Below, piece by piece: positions 10,113-19,373 of a stretch of 62,098 nucleotides of DNA. The position numbers and the translations under genes were made by a program. The stretch is from JARRON01 sp037383845 (GTDB lineage: Bacteria > Pseudomonadota > Gammaproteobacteria > Steroidobacterales > XN24): positions 1 to 62,098 of the forward strand of contig JARRON010000009.1 in the NCBI GenBank assembly GCA_037383845.1, in the 5' to 3' direction. Numbering within the stretch: the first letter of the stretch is position 1; every line of letters begins with the position of its first letter. A model generated the notes under the pieces. That model worked only from the letters and a program-made list of their open reading frames with translations, was not told the DNA's origin and ran no database searches.

Positions 10113-11018
10113 TCAGGGACGGCTCAGGTCCTCATAAAGCATGGCGACGAAACGATCGGGCTTGATGAATCCCCCGCCCCAGCGGGCGTCATACTCGGCG
10201 GTGGGCCCGGCCGCCTGGACGGCTTCCAGCGACTTCCCGTCGGCAATCATTGATCCGATACGGGCCGACACGGTCTGCAGCATGTCCCGGTAGGCCAGGA
10301 TGCCGGCCCGGTCGGTGATGACGCCGTGGCCGGGGATCACCCGCGTCTGCCCATCCATCAGGGTCAGCGCCCGTTCCAGGGCGGCGATGACGCCCCTGAC
10401 GGACCCGCCGCTGCCCGTGTCGATGAAGGGATACATCCCGTAGAACACCACGTCTCCCATGTGCACGACGTTCGCGGACTCGAAGTGCACGATGGTGTCC
10501 CCGTCGGTGTGGGCCGCCGGAACATGGAAAGCCCGGACGGTTTCGTCGTTGAGATGAAAGGTCACCTCCGAGTCGAAGGTCACCACGGGCAAGGCCTCGG
10601 CGGGTGAAGCCGGGACTTCCCGCTCCATGAAGGCCATGAACTGGTCGGTGCTCATGCGCTCCCGGACGTTGTCGTGGGCCACGATGACCGCTCCGGCCCG
10701 CCCCAGGTTTTCGTTGCCGCCGGTGTGGTCGCCGTGCCAGTGGGTGTTGAGCACGAACCGGATGGGACCTGCGCGCACCCCGGAAACCGCTTCGACGATG
10801 GCCGGCGTCAGGGGCGCATACTGGTCGTCGACCAGGAATGCGCCGTCGTCGCCGGCGCACAGGCCGATGTTGCCGCCACGGCCCTCGAGCATCCACACGC
10901 AGCCGGCCACCGGGCTGGCGGTGACCGTGACCTCTTCCAGGGCTTCCTGAGCCGTCGCCGGGGTCACCCCGGCAGCAGCGACAGCCGCCACCATCAGTCG
11001 GCAAAGGTTCTTCCCCAT
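10113..11018 (-). CDS. Secreted metallo-beta-lactamase-fold hydrolase
   Basis: A 301-residue exported zinc hydrolase of unknown substrate. Residues 1-24 are a signal peptide ending TPATAQE. The metal motif HWHGDH is at residues 93-98, with further ligands in AAHTDGDT, the aspartate of HMGDVVF and the final histidine of IPGHGVI, so the dinuclear site is complete. The overall pattern resembles quinoprotein-relay or B3-like periplasmic hydrolases rather than glyoxalase II. The start at 11018 is preceded by GAGGAG. It lies 37 bases after the single-domain asparaginase gene on the same strand and is probably cotranscribed. An antibiotic-hydrolysing role cannot be claimed from the sequence. Confidence 0.85.
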   Translation of the reverse strand: MGKNLCRLMVAAVAAAGVTPATAQEALEEVTVTASPVAGCVWMLEGRGGNIGLCAGDDGAFLVDDQYAPLTPAIVEAVSGVRAGPIRFVLNTHWHGDHTGGNENLGRAGAVIVAHDNVRERMSTDQFMAFMEREVPASPAEALPVVTFDSEVTFHLNDETVRAFHVPAAHTDGDTIVHFESANVVHMGDVVFYGMYPFIDTGSGGSVRGVIAALERALTLMDGQTRVIPGHGVITDRAGILAYRDMLQTVSARIGSMIADGKSLEAVQAAGPTAEYDARWGGGFIKPDRFVAMLYEDLSRP

Positions 11019-11055
11019 CCGGTTCTCCTCGGTCAATTCCCGGCAGTCCACGGCC

Positions 11056-11547
11056 TCACACTTCGTCGGTACTCTCGAAGCGGTTTTGCCGGCGGTTCTT
11101 CCGCACGTGGTCCGGGTGGAAGACCTGGCCGCTCATGGCGATCCATACGCCCGGCGGGCAGGTCTGCACGGCCGCTACCGCCATTCCGATATTGAACATC
11201 GCGTCGGAGTCCTGGAACCGGGCCGGGCTGAGCGCTCCCGTCAGGACGATGGTCTTGCCCTCGATGCCCTCGAGGGCACGGGCCGTGTCCACCATGGTGT
11301 CGGTCCCGTGGGTAATCACGACCCGGTCATCGTCCCGGGCGATCACTGCCGCCCGGATGGCCTGCCGGTCTGCGCCGGTCAGATCGAGGCTGTCCTTGCG
11401 CATCAGGGGCACGACCTCGAAGCCGAAACCCACACCCCCCTGGTGCAGCATGTGCGAAACCACGGTCTCTCCGACCTCGAACTGACTCTTGGCGTCGAAA
11501 TAAACCTTGTCGATGGTTCCGCCAGTGGTGATGAACGTAATGTGCAT
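11056..11547 (-). CDS. Single-domain asparaginase-like protein
   Basis: A 163-residue protein equal to the N-terminal domain of type I/II L-asparaginases. TTGGTID (residues 7-13) carries the first catalytic threonine, and THGTDTM carries the second threonine and aspartate. The second, C-terminal domain of ordinary asparaginases (about 330 residues in total) is absent, and the frame ends cleanly. Such stand-alone N-terminal domains are a known small subfamily of uncertain activity, so asparagine hydrolysis is not assured. Cytoplasmic, with no signal peptide. It leads a likely two-gene operon with the downstream metallo-hydrolase and is divergent from the nfeD homologue. Confidence 0.8.
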   Translation of the reverse strand: MHITFITTGGTIDKVYFDAKSQFEVGETVVSHMLHQGGVGFGFEVVPLMRKDSLDLTGADRQAIRAAVIARDDDRVVITHGTDTMVDTARALEGIEGKTIVLTGALSPARFQDSDAMFNIGMAVAAVQTCPPGVWIAMSGQVFHPDHVRKNRRQNRFESTDEV

Positions 11548-11639
11548 GAGCAGGCAGCCTCAGGCCTTGGCGGGCCGCGGAGTATAGCGCGGTGGTTTCT
11601 GCTATGGCGCCGGGTCACGGGGCTGGCTACCATGCGGTC

Positions 11640-13046
11640 ATGCGCACGGGACTGATCTTCGCAGGACTTGTCCTGGCCCTGGTGTCCGGCTTGGGGCTGT
11701 CCCAGCCCGAAGGCGGGGAGCGGCGCGCAGTCGTCCTCGAGATCTCCGGGCCCATTGGCCCCGCGACCAGCGATTACGTGGTGCGCGGAATCGAGGCCGC
11801 CGGCGAGAACGGCGCCGACCTCGTGATCCTCCAGATGGACACGCCGGGCGGCCTGGACACCGCCATGCGGGAGATCATCAAGGCCATCCTGGCCTCCCCC
11901 GTGCCGGTGGTACCCTGGGGGGCCCCCAGCGGCTCCCGGGCGGCCAGCGCGGGCACTTATATCCTCTACGCCAGCCACGTCGCGGCCATGGCGCCGGCCA
12001 CCAACCTGGGGGCGGCCACGCCGGTACCCATAGGCGGCTCACCAGCGAGTCCTCCCGACGAACCGGAACCGGAGGCGGCAGCGGACGACGAAGCCGCGGA
12101 ACCCGCCGGCGGCGATGGCGCGGCCCCGAAGACGCCTGGCGGCCCGGCCGACGCGTCCAGCGCCAAGGCGGTCAACGATGCGGTGGCCTACATCCGGGGT
12201 CTGGCCGAGCGGCGGGGCCGCAACGCCGACTGGGCCGAGAGGGCAGTGCGGGAGGCGGCAAGCCTTACCGCCGAGCGCGCGGTAGCGGAGAACGTGGTGG
12301 ACCTTATCGCCGCGGACATGGCTCAGCTGCTGGCGGCCGTGGATGGTCGGACCGTCAGCCTGGCGACCGGCGACGTGACACTGGAGACTGAAGGCATGGT
12401 GGTGGAACGCGCCGAGCCCGACTGGCGCACCGAGTTCCTCGCCGTCATCACCAGCCCCACCGTGGCCTACATGCTGCTGCTGGCGGGCATCTACGGGCTG
12501 ATCTTCGAAGGCTACAACCCCGGCGCCATCCTGCCGGGCGTGGTCGGGGCCATCTGCATTCTGCTGGCGCTGTATGCCTTCCAGGTGCTGCCGGTCAACT
12601 ACGCCGGCCTGGCCCTGATCGTCCTGGGCATCCTGCTGATGATCGCGGAGGTATTCGTGCCCAGTTTCGGGGCCCTGGGCATAGGCGGCGTTATCGCCTT
12701 CGTAGCCGGCTCGGTGATCCTCATGGACACGGACGTGCCGGGCTTCGGCATCCCCATGGCACTCATCGGCTCCATCGCGCTTGTCGGGGCGATCGCCATC
12801 ATGGGCATCGTCTGGTTCGCCGTGAGGGCTTACCGGCAGCCCGTGGTCAGCGGCCGGGAGCAGATGATCGGCAGTACCGCGGTGGCAGCCGAGGATTTCC
12901 GGCAGGGGCGCGGTCAGGTCCGTGCCCACGGAGAGATATGGTCGGCGCGATCTGAAACACCTGTGCGGGCCTCCCAGCCCCTGACCATTACCGATATGAA
13001 CGGCCTTGTCCTGACGGTCAAACCACGGGACGGCACGGAGGACTGA
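11640..13046 (+). CDS. NfeD1b-type membrane serine protease
   Basis: A 468-residue membrane protein of the long NfeD/ClpP-class type. A signal peptide (residues 1-20) precedes a ClpP-like protease domain with MDTPGGLDTAMREI and the nucleophile region GSRAASAGTYIL; the lysine in SSAKAVNDAV is the likely catalytic partner. About residues 135-175 are a Pro/Ala/Asp/Glu-rich linker. At least four hydrophobic helices follow (YMLLLAGIYGLIFEG, GVVGAICILLALYAF, and others), then a soluble NfeD beta-barrel domain ending VRASQPLTITDMNGLVLTV. Homologues cleave the C-terminus of the partner stomatin, which is encoded two bases downstream here, so operon and function agree. The ATG at 11640 fits the signal peptide. 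Confidence 0.92.
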   Translation: MRTGLIFAGLVLALVSGLGLSQPEGGERRAVVLEISGPIGPATSDYVVRGIEAAGENGADLVILQMDTPGGLDTAMREIIKAILASPVPVVPWGAPSGSRAASAGTYILYASHVAAMAPATNLGAATPVPIGGSPASPPDEPEPEAAADDEAAEPAGGDGAAPKTPGGPADASSAKAVNDAVAYIRGLAERRGRNADWAERAVREAASLTAERAVAENVVDLIAADMAQLLAAVDGRTVSLATGDVTLETEGMVVERAEPDWRTEFLAVITSPTVAYMLLLAGIYGLIFEGYNPGAILPGVVGAICILLALYAFQVLPVNYAGLALIVLGILLMIAEVFVPSFGALGIGGVIAFVAGSVILMDTDVPGFGIPMALIGSIALVGAIAIMGIVWFAVRAYRQPVVSGREQMIGSTAVAAEDFRQGRGQVRAHGEIWSARSETPVRASQPLTITDMNGLVLTVKPRDGTED

Positions 13047-13048
13047 CT

Positions 13049-13837
13049 ATGTCGAGCTATTTCGGAATCATCGCCCTTGGCGCCCTTGCGCTGCTGCTTT
13101 TCAGCGCCATCAAGATCCTCAAGGAGTACGAGAGAGGCGTCATCTTCCAGCTGGGCCGGTTCTACAAGGTCAAGGGGCCGGGCCTGATCCTCGTCATCCC
13201 CGTGATCCAGCAGATGGTCAAGACCGACCTTCGTGTCGTGGTGATGGACGTCCCCACCCAGGACGTGATCTCCAAGGACAACGTGTCAGTGAAGGTCAAT
13301 GCTGTCGTCTACTTCCGTATCGTCGATCCCGAGCGGGCCATCATCCAGGTAGAGAATGTCTACGAGGCCACCAGTCAGCTGGCCCAGACCACGCTCCGCT
13401 CGGTCCTCGGCCAGCACGAGCTCGACGAGATGCTGTCTGAACGGGAGAAGCTCAACGCGGACATCCAGACCATCCTGGACGAGCACACCGACAGCTGGGG
13501 CATCAAGGTCACCAACGTGGAGATCAAGCACGTCGACCTCGAGCCCAGCATGATCCGGGCCATCGCCGCCCAGGCCGAGGCGGAGCGGACCCGGCGGGCG
13601 AAGGTCATCCACGCCGAGGGCGAGCTGCAGGCCTCCGAGCGCCTGCAGCAGGCGGCTGCCACCCTGGCCCAGCAGCCCCAGGCCATGCAGCTGCGTTATC
13701 TCCAGACCCTGACGGACGTGGCCAACGAGGGCAGCAACACGATCATCTTCCCCCTGCCCCTGGACCTGGTGGCGCCGCTGCTGGGCACCCCGGGCACTAT
13801 GCCTGCGCCAAAGCCGGGGTCCGGCAGCGAAGCCTAG
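13049..13837 (+). CDS. Stomatin/slipin-family membrane protein
   Basis: A 262-residue SPFH protein. An N-terminal membrane helix (residues 4-22) precedes the slipin signature YERGVIFQLGRF and the conserved core PVIQQMVKTDLRVVVMDVP, VVYFRIVDPERAI and LGQHELDEMLSERE, then a coiled-coil segment (AQAEAERTRRAKVIHAEGE). It pairs with the upstream NfeD-type protease (two-base gap), a partnership seen throughout bacteria. Oligomers organise membrane microdomains and influence protease access. The 3' end overlaps the convergent degV-like gene by four bases (CTAG), leaving no room for a dedicated terminator. Confidence 0.94.
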   Translation: MSSYFGIIALGALALLLFSAIKILKEYERGVIFQLGRFYKVKGPGLILVIPVIQQMVKTDLRVVVMDVPTQDVISKDNVSVKVNAVVYFRIVDPERAIIQVENVYEATSQLAQTTLRSVLGQHELDEMLSEREKLNADIQTILDEHTDSWGIKVTNVEIKHVDLEPSMIRAIAAQAEAERTRRAKVIHAEGELQASERLQQAAATLAQQPQAMQLRYLQTLTDVANEGSNTIIFPLPLDLVAPLLGTPGTMPAPKPGSGSEA

Positions 13838-14769
13838 TCCTCGCTCTCGATCCAGGCCAGGGAAAGTGCGCCCGGACCCAGCCGGGTCCCGAGGGTAGCG
13901 CTCATGACCGCCAGGTGAAGCTCGACCCGCTGGGAAGCCGCCTGGGCCTCCAGGTCCTGGTAGGCAGGCAGGTCGCGAAGGATGCGGGGGTCACCCCCGA
14001 AACTCAGCACCACTGCCGGCGGGCCGATGCCGGCGCGCAGCGCCTGCCGGGCCATGTCCAGGGCCGCCGAGGCCGCGGCCTGGAATCCCCGGCCCCGGGC
14101 AACCACCGCCAGGTCCTTGCCGGTGACTTCCAGCACCGGCTGAAGCCCTGCCATTTTCCCGAGGGCGTAGGCGCCCGTCCCCAGTCCTTCGCCCGGTCTG
14201 CCCAGGCCCCGGGTCCGGAGGTAATACAGGTCGCCGGGCACGATCAGGCAGCGGGTCCGGGCGGCGTCCGCTGACAGGGCCGCGCGGTACTTCTCGAACG
14301 GCATGCCTCCTGCCCGGGCCAGGCTGGAGGCGCGCCAGGCCAGGAGGCCGTGGCCCGCGCCAAGGCTGCCGCTGTCCAGCACCCGCAGCGCGAAGGTGCC
14401 GGAACGTCCTGCCTTTTCCCGCCGCTCGCGGTAGGTCTGCAGGATGGCGTAGGACGCCTCGGTGGCCTGCTGAAACACGTCGCTGCGGGCCGCGTCCGGC
14501 GCGATCACCAGCACGCGGTCGTAGCGCGGCACGACCTGCTCGAGGAAGAGCTGCGCCATGTCCTCGCTGGCCCAGGGGGCGCTGCTGCAGGGCAGTTCCC
14601 GGTCGGTGAGGTAACGGCGGTAGATCTGCATGGTCTTGTCGGGGTCCCGGTCATCCAGGACCCGCTTGCCACCGAGGCTCAGGAGGTTCGGCAGCACGTG
14701 GATCCCGTGCTCCTCAAGGTAGGACCGGGGCAGATCGCAGGAGGCGTCGATGACTACGCCGATGCGCAT
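13834..14769 (-). CDS. DegV-family fatty-acid-binding protein
   Basis: A 311-residue DegV (EDD-fold) protein. The N-terminus RIGVVIDASCDLPRSYLEEHGI and the pocket motifs SSAPWASEDMAQLF and VLDSGSLGAGHGLL (usually T/S-S-x-P-S and D-S-x-x-x-S-x-G-x-G) are family hallmarks. DegV proteins bind a fatty acid and can act as FakB subunits presenting it to a kinase. No FakA is encoded here, so the partner is unknown. The ATG at 14769 begins the domain; earlier in-frame codons would add a poorly conserved Arg/Pro-rich stretch. It is the last gene of the fumC-nudL-mazG-hrpA-degV cluster, 80 bases after hrpA. Confidence 0.85.
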   Translation of the reverse strand: MRIGVVIDASCDLPRSYLEEHGIHVLPNLLSLGGKRVLDDRDPDKTMQIYRRYLTDRELPCSSAPWASEDMAQLFLEQVVPRYDRVLVIAPDAARSDVFQQATEASYAILQTYRERREKAGRSGTFALRVLDSGSLGAGHGLLAWRASSLARAGGMPFEKYRAALSADAARTRCLIVPGDLYYLRTRGLGRPGEGLGTGAYALGKMAGLQPVLEVTGKDLAVVARGRGFQAAASAALDMARQALRAGIGPPAVVLSFGGDPRILRDLPAYQDLEAQAASQRVELHLAVMSATLGTRLGPGALSLAWIESED

Positions 14770-14849
14770 GGGGCGAGGCGTTCCGGCCGGGAATCCGGCC
14801 GCCTTCGGCTGCTGTGGACCAGGCCATTTTGGCACGGCACGCCAGCGGG

Positions 14850-17800
14850 TCAATCTGCCGCGGCCAGCCCTGCGCGCAGCGCCCTGAACCGGTCCCACTG
14901 GTTTTCTAGCCTGGCGGCGGACACTTTCTCGCGGGTGCCGAGCTGGTCCATGCGCGTCAGCGCGGCCAGCAGATAGCGCGGATAGCCGGCCAGGTGGACC
15001 GCCGGCGTGGACACCACGAAGCCTGCCGGAAACAACCCCCCGACCTGGGCCGCGATGTCTGCAGCGGCCGCGGCCGCACCGGGGCCCGTGAGGCCCCGCT
15101 CGAGCCGGTCCAGGACACGGGCACGGAGTTCCAGAATCTCCCCGGAAAGCGCGAGGAGCGCCTCGCCGGCGGGCACCAGTTCGCTGCGCCCCGCCTCAAG
15201 CCTGGCGCGGAAGGCGCGCTCGTCCCTGGGCAAGCTCTGGCCCTCGGGGAGGAACACCTGGCCGAATGCCGCCAGGGCAAGGTCCCCGGCCAGATCGCCG
15301 CCTGCGGCCAGGTCCCGGCCGCGAAGCGTCAGCGCCTTGTCCTTCCGGGCCGCTTTCACCAGGGCCCGGTACTGCTGGTCCAGCGCGAGAGCAAACAGCC
15401 GCCGAACCCCACCCCGGGTGACGGCGTCCGCGTCCACACTGGTGGGATAGAGGCGAAGGGAGACGCTGTTGCCGTCGTCGCGGACCGCAGGAAACAGGAC
15501 CTGGGTGATTCCGGCCCGGCTGACCTCGACGCGCTCTGGAACACGCCCGAAGGTCCAGCTCCGAAGGCCCGTGCCTGACCAGCCGCCGTCGCCGGGGGTC
15601 TCCACGGCCCCTCCGGCGCTCCCGAAGCAACGTCTGAGCTCGGCCAGGTCACGGGAAGCCCGCAATACTTCCCCATTGTCATCAATCAGTTCGATGCGAA
15701 AGCTCATCCATGGCTCAAGCTCCAGTCCGTCCCAGGTCTCCGGAGCAACCTGGAGCCCGGACGTGCGCCGGAGCGCCTCGGCCAGTCCGGCGTGAAGGCT
15801 CCCCGCGCCGAATTCCAGGGCCTCGAGGCATTTCCGGGCGTGCTCCGGCACGGGCACGATCTGTCTCCGGGCGGCTTTGGGAAGGGCCCTCAGCATGGCC
15901 GTAACCTTCTCGCCCACCCAGCCGGGCACGAGCCACTGCAGGCGGCGCTCGTCCACGAGCGGAAGCAGGTGCCGCGGGAGCCGCAGCGTCACGCCATCGT
16001 CGTCGGCGGCCGGGTCGAAGCGATAGGTCAACGGAAGCCGGTTGCCCGCCACCTCCAGGGTGTCCGGATAGTCACTCCCCCCGGGCAGCGCTGCGCCGGT
16101 CACCACGTCCTCCATGGCCATCTCCAGGAGCGCCGGCTGCGCGTTTTCGGCCTTCCGACGCCAGGTTTCGAAGGCGCGGGCGCTGCAGACACCGTCGGGG
16201 ACCCGGCGGGCGTAGAAAGCCGCCACCGCCTGCTCCCCCGCGAACAACTCCCTCCGCCGCAGCCTGGCCTCGAGCTGCTCGACGCGCGCAACCAGGGACC
16301 GGTTGCGGGCAAGAAACCGCCCCCGGGTGCGAATCCGCCCCGGCACCAGGGCGTCCCGGATGAACACGTCGCGGGCGGCCTTCGGGTCCACGCGGCCGAA
16401 GTCCACGCGGCGGTTGGCCGCCAGTATCAGGCCGTACAGGCTCACCTGCTCCCGCGCCGCGACGAAACCGCGTTCCGGCTGCCAGTGGGGATCTGACCAG
16501 GACCGCTTGAGCAGGTGTGCCCCGGCCTGCTCGATCCAGGTCGGCTCCACCGCCGCCAGGATGCGGCCCCAAACCCGCCGCGTCTCCACCAGGTGGGCCG
16601 CCACCACCCAGGGCGCCGGCCCGCCCGCCAGGGTGGAATCCGGGAACGGCCGGAACCGGACACCCCGGGCGCCGGAATATTCACCCCGCTCGTCCCGCTG
16701 GCCGACGTGGGACAGGAGGCCGGTCAGCACTGCGCGGTGTATGGCGGCATAGTCCGCCGGCGCCTCGTTTGGCCGCATCCCCATGTCCTTCACAAGCCCG
16801 AGCAGCTGCTGGTGGACATCGTGCCACTCCCGCAGGCGCAGGAAGGAAAGGAAATGCTCGCGGGCCCAGCGACGCTGGGCGCTGGTGGACTGGTGCCGGC
16901 GTTGATCCCGGTATGCCTCCCAGACAGCCACCAGGGTCATGAAATCCGACTTCGGCTGGCGGAAGCGCCCGTGGGCCGCATCTGCTTCCTGAGCCGCCTC
17001 CGCGGGCCTCTGCCTCGGATCCTGGACGGAGAGGGCGGAGACGATGGCCAGGACCTCTCTCAGGCATCCGGCCTCCCCGGCCGCCACCACCATCCGGGCC
17101 AGGCGCGGGTCCACGGGAAGACGGGCCAGCCTGCGACCCAGCGGTCCTACCCGCTCCCGCTCGTCCACCGCGCCAAGCTCTCGCAAGAGCCGGTAGCCGT
17201 CCCGCACATAGCGGGTGTCCGGTGGGTCCAGGAAGGGAAAATCCTCGATGTGGCCAAGGCCCAGGGTCTCCATCTGGAGGATGACGCTCGCCAGGTTGGT
17301 CCGGCGAACCTCGGGATCGGTGAACGCCGGACGTTCCCGGTAATCGTCCTCCGAGTACAGGCGCACACACACGCCTGGCGCCTGCCGGCCGCACCTTCCC
17401 CGACGCTGGTCGGCGCTCGCCCGCGACACCGGTTCCACCTGGAGCCGCTGGATCTTCGACCGGTAGCTGTAGCGACTGATCCGTACCAGCCCCGAATCCA
17501 CCACGTGGCGGATGCCGGGCACCGTCAGGGAGGTTTCGGCCACGTTGGTCGCCAGCACCACGCGGCGGCGGGCGGAGGCCTGGAACACCCGGTCCTGCTC
17601 CGACGCGGACTGGCGCCCGTACAGGGGAAGGATCTCCGTGTCCGCCGGATGGTGCTTGCGGAGGGCCTCGGCGCATTCCCGGATTTCCCGCTCCCCCGGC
17701 AGGAACACCAGCACATCTCCCCGCGGTGCGCTGGCCGCAAGTTCGTCCACTGCGGCAAGTACGCCCTGTGTCAGGTCCCCGTCTTCGCCATCCTCCGGCG

Positions 17801-18596
17801 GGCGGTAGCGTTCCTCCACCGGGTAAGTGGCGCCACCCACCTCGATGACCGGGGCGCCGCCGAAGTGCTCGGCGAATCGGGCCGGATCGATGGTCGCGGA
17901 GGTAATGATCAGCTTGAGGTCCGGGCGCTTCGGGAGAAGCCGGTGGAGATAACCCAGGAGGAAGTCGATGTTCAGGCTCCGCTCGTGCGCTTCGTCGACG
18001 ATCAGCGTGTCGTAGCGGCGGAGTTCGGGATCGTCCCGGATTTCCGCCAGCAGGATCCCGTCGGTCATGAGCTTGACCTGGCAGTCCGGACCAGTGCGGT
18101 CCGCGAACCTCACTTTCCAGCCCACCAGCCCCGGGGCGGGCACCTCCGAGCCGATGCGGCCGGCGACAGAGCGAGCGGCGATCCGCCGCGGCTGCGTATG
18201 CCCGATCAGCCCCCGGCTTCCGCGCCCCAGGGCAAGACAGATCTTCGGGAGCTGGGTCGTTTTGCCGGACCCCGTGGCCCCGCAGACCACGGTCACCTGG
18301 TGCCGGGAGATGGCGTCCGATATCCGTGCCCGCTCGGCGCTGACCGGCAGTTCCTCGGGGAACGTCAGTCCCGGGACAACTGACCGCCGAGCCGCCACCC
18401 ACGCCCGGGACCGCTGAACGTCCGCGGTGACCGCTGCGACTGCCGCCGGCGACGGTCGCCTGCGCCTCGCCAGGCCGGCCACCCGCTTCTTCAGGCGCGG
18501 GTAGTCCCGCGTCGACACCTCCTCCAGGGCGGTCTGAAGCTCCGCCGCCGTCAGCGTCGCGTGGCCCGTGCTGTCCTCGTCAGCTGTCCGGCTCAT
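14850..18596 (-). CDS. hrpA: ATP-dependent RNA helicase HrpA
   Basis: A 1248-residue DEAH-box helicase, close to the E. coli length of 1300. Helicase motifs in order: GATGSGKTT (residues 106-114), QPRRIAARS, DEAH (201-204), SAT (233-235), VLATNVAETSLTVPGI and the motif VI region QRRGRCGR. The helicase-associated and OB-fold domains follow, then the long DUF3418 C-terminal region typical of HrpA. It unwinds RNA in 3'-5' direction and is linked to rescue of stalled ribosomes. The first ATG lies inside the last codons of mazG (17-base overlap in another frame), implying translational coupling. The reading frame stays open upstream through mazG, but that part is not HrpA. Confidence 0.95.
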   Translation of the reverse strand: MSRTADEDSTGHATLTAAELQTALEEVSTRDYPRLKKRVAGLARRRRPSPAAVAAVTADVQRSRAWVAARRSVVPGLTFPEELPVSAERARISDAISRHQVTVVCGATGSGKTTQLPKICLALGRGSRGLIGHTQPRRIAARSVAGRIGSEVPAPGLVGWKVRFADRTGPDCQVKLMTDGILLAEIRDDPELRRYDTLIVDEAHERSLNIDFLLGYLHRLLPKRPDLKLIITSATIDPARFAEHFGGAPVIEVGGATYPVEERYRPPEDGEDGDLTQGVLAAVDELAASAPRGDVLVFLPGEREIRECAEALRKHHPADTEILPLYGRQSASEQDRVFQASARRRVVLATNVAETSLTVPGIRHVVDSGLVRISRYSYRSKIQRLQVEPVSRASADQRRGRCGRQAPGVCVRLYSEDDYRERPAFTDPEVRRTNLASVILQMETLGLGHIEDFPFLDPPDTRYVRDGYRLLRELGAVDERERVGPLGRRLARLPVDPRLARMVVAAGEAGCLREVLAIVSALSVQDPRQRPAEAAQEADAAHGRFRQPKSDFMTLVAVWEAYRDQRRHQSTSAQRRWAREHFLSFLRLREWHDVHQQLLGLVKDMGMRPNEAPADYAAIHRAVLTGLLSHVGQRDERGEYSGARGVRFRPFPDSTLAGGPAPWVVAAHLVETRRVWGRILAAVEPTWIEQAGAHLLKRSWSDPHWQPERGFVAAREQVSLYGLILAANRRVDFGRVDPKAARDVFIRDALVPGRIRTRGRFLARNRSLVARVEQLEARLRRRELFAGEQAVAAFYARRVPDGVCSARAFETWRRKAENAQPALLEMAMEDVVTGAALPGGSDYPDTLEVAGNRLPLTYRFDPAADDDGVTLRLPRHLLPLVDERRLQWLVPGWVGEKVTAMLRALPKAARRQIVPVPEHARKCLEALEFGAGSLHAGLAEALRRTSGLQVAPETWDGLELEPWMSFRIELIDDNGEVLRASRDLAELRRCFGSAGGAVETPGDGGWSGTGLRSWTFGRVPERVEVSRAGITQVLFPAVRDDGNSVSLRLYPTSVDADAVTRGGVRRLFALALDQQYRALVKAARKDKALTLRGRDLAAGGDLAGDLALAAFGQVFLPEGQSLPRDERAFRARLEAGRSELVPAGEALLALSGEILELRARVLDRLERGLTGPGAAAAAADIAAQVGGLFPAGFVVSTPAVHLAGYPRYLLAALTRMDQLGTREKVSAARLENQWDRFRALRAGLAAAD

Positions 18597-19371
18597 CCTT
18601 CGCGCTGTCCCACAGTCGCTCCAGTGCCCCGGCGTCCAGGCCTGCCAGGTCACGCCCGGCGGCGGAAGCCTCCCGCTCCATGGCCCCGAAACGCTGCTGG
18701 AACTTGAGGCCGGCCCGGCGCAGGGCGGACTCGGCATCCACGTCCATGTGGCGGGCAAGGTTGGCCAGCGTGAACAGCACGTCTCCAAGCTCTTCCTCGG
18801 CCCGCTCCGGCCGCGTGTCCCGATCCTGGAGTGCATCACGGAGTTCGGCGATTTCCTCGTCCAGCTTCTCCAGCACGCCGTCCACCCCGGGCCAGTCGAA
18901 CCCCACGCGGGACGCCCGACGGCCCAGCTTCTGGGCCCGGACAAGCGCCGGCAGGGTGGCCGGGACATCGTCCAGCAGCCCCCCGGGCGTGCCCTTTTCC
19001 GCCCTCTCCCGGGCCTTGTGGGCTTCCCAGGCCCGCGTCTGGGCTGCCGCATCGCGCACCGTGGCGTCCCCAAACACGTGGGGATGCCGCCGGCGCATCT
19101 TGTCCGCGAGGCCGCGGGTGACATCGGAGAAATCGAAGTGACCGCCCTCCTCGGCCATTCGGGCATGAAACACCACCTGGAAGAGCAGGTCGCCGAGTTC
19201 GTCCCGCAGCCCGTCCATGTCTTCCCGCTCGATGGCGTCCGCGACTTCGTAGGCTTCCTCGAGGGTATAGGGCGCGATGGTCCGGAAGGTCTGTTCCCGG
19301 TCCCAGGGACAGCCCCCGTCCGGGTCCCTGAGTCGGCGCATGATCTCCAGCAGCCGGTCCATCTCCTCCAT
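18580..19371 (-). CDS. mazG: Nucleoside triphosphate pyrophosphohydrolase MazG
   Basis: Hydrolyses (d)NTPs to NMP and pyrophosphate and can lower ppGpp levels; cytoplasmic. The 263-residue protein has the tandem MazG arrangement of E. coli: the first domain has GGCPWDREQTFRTI and LRDELGDLLFQVVFHARMAE, the second has KLDEEIAELRDAL and AEEELGDVLFTLANLARH. The EExxE/ExxD metal-binding pattern is intact in both. It begins two bases after nudL ends and overlaps hrpA at its 3' end. Clustering with a Nudix hydrolase suggests a nucleotide-pool cleaning operon. Confidence 0.95.
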   Translation of the reverse strand: MEEMDRLLEIMRRLRDPDGGCPWDREQTFRTIAPYTLEEAYEVADAIEREDMDGLRDELGDLLFQVVFHARMAEEGGHFDFSDVTRGLADKMRRRHPHVFGDATVRDAAAQTRAWEAHKARERAEKGTPGGLLDDVPATLPALVRAQKLGRRASRVGFDWPGVDGVLEKLDEEIAELRDALQDRDTRPERAEEELGDVLFTLANLARHMDVDAESALRRAGLKFQQRFGAMEREASAAGRDLAGLDAGALERLWDSAKDEPDS

Positions 19372-19373
19372 GG

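Noticed and set aside
10113..11018. Calling the metallo-beta-lactamase-fold protein an antibiotic resistance gene
   Set aside because: The fold is shared by many unrelated hydrolases, and nothing here shows beta-lactam specificity.
16515..18383. Open frame of 622 codons opposite hrpA
   Set aside because: Antisense to the helicase core, where the hrpA motifs are unmistakable.
18597..19166. Upstream extension of the hrpA frame into mazG
   Set aside because: The extension has no similarity to HrpA and is an alternate frame of mazG; the true start is the ATG at 18596.
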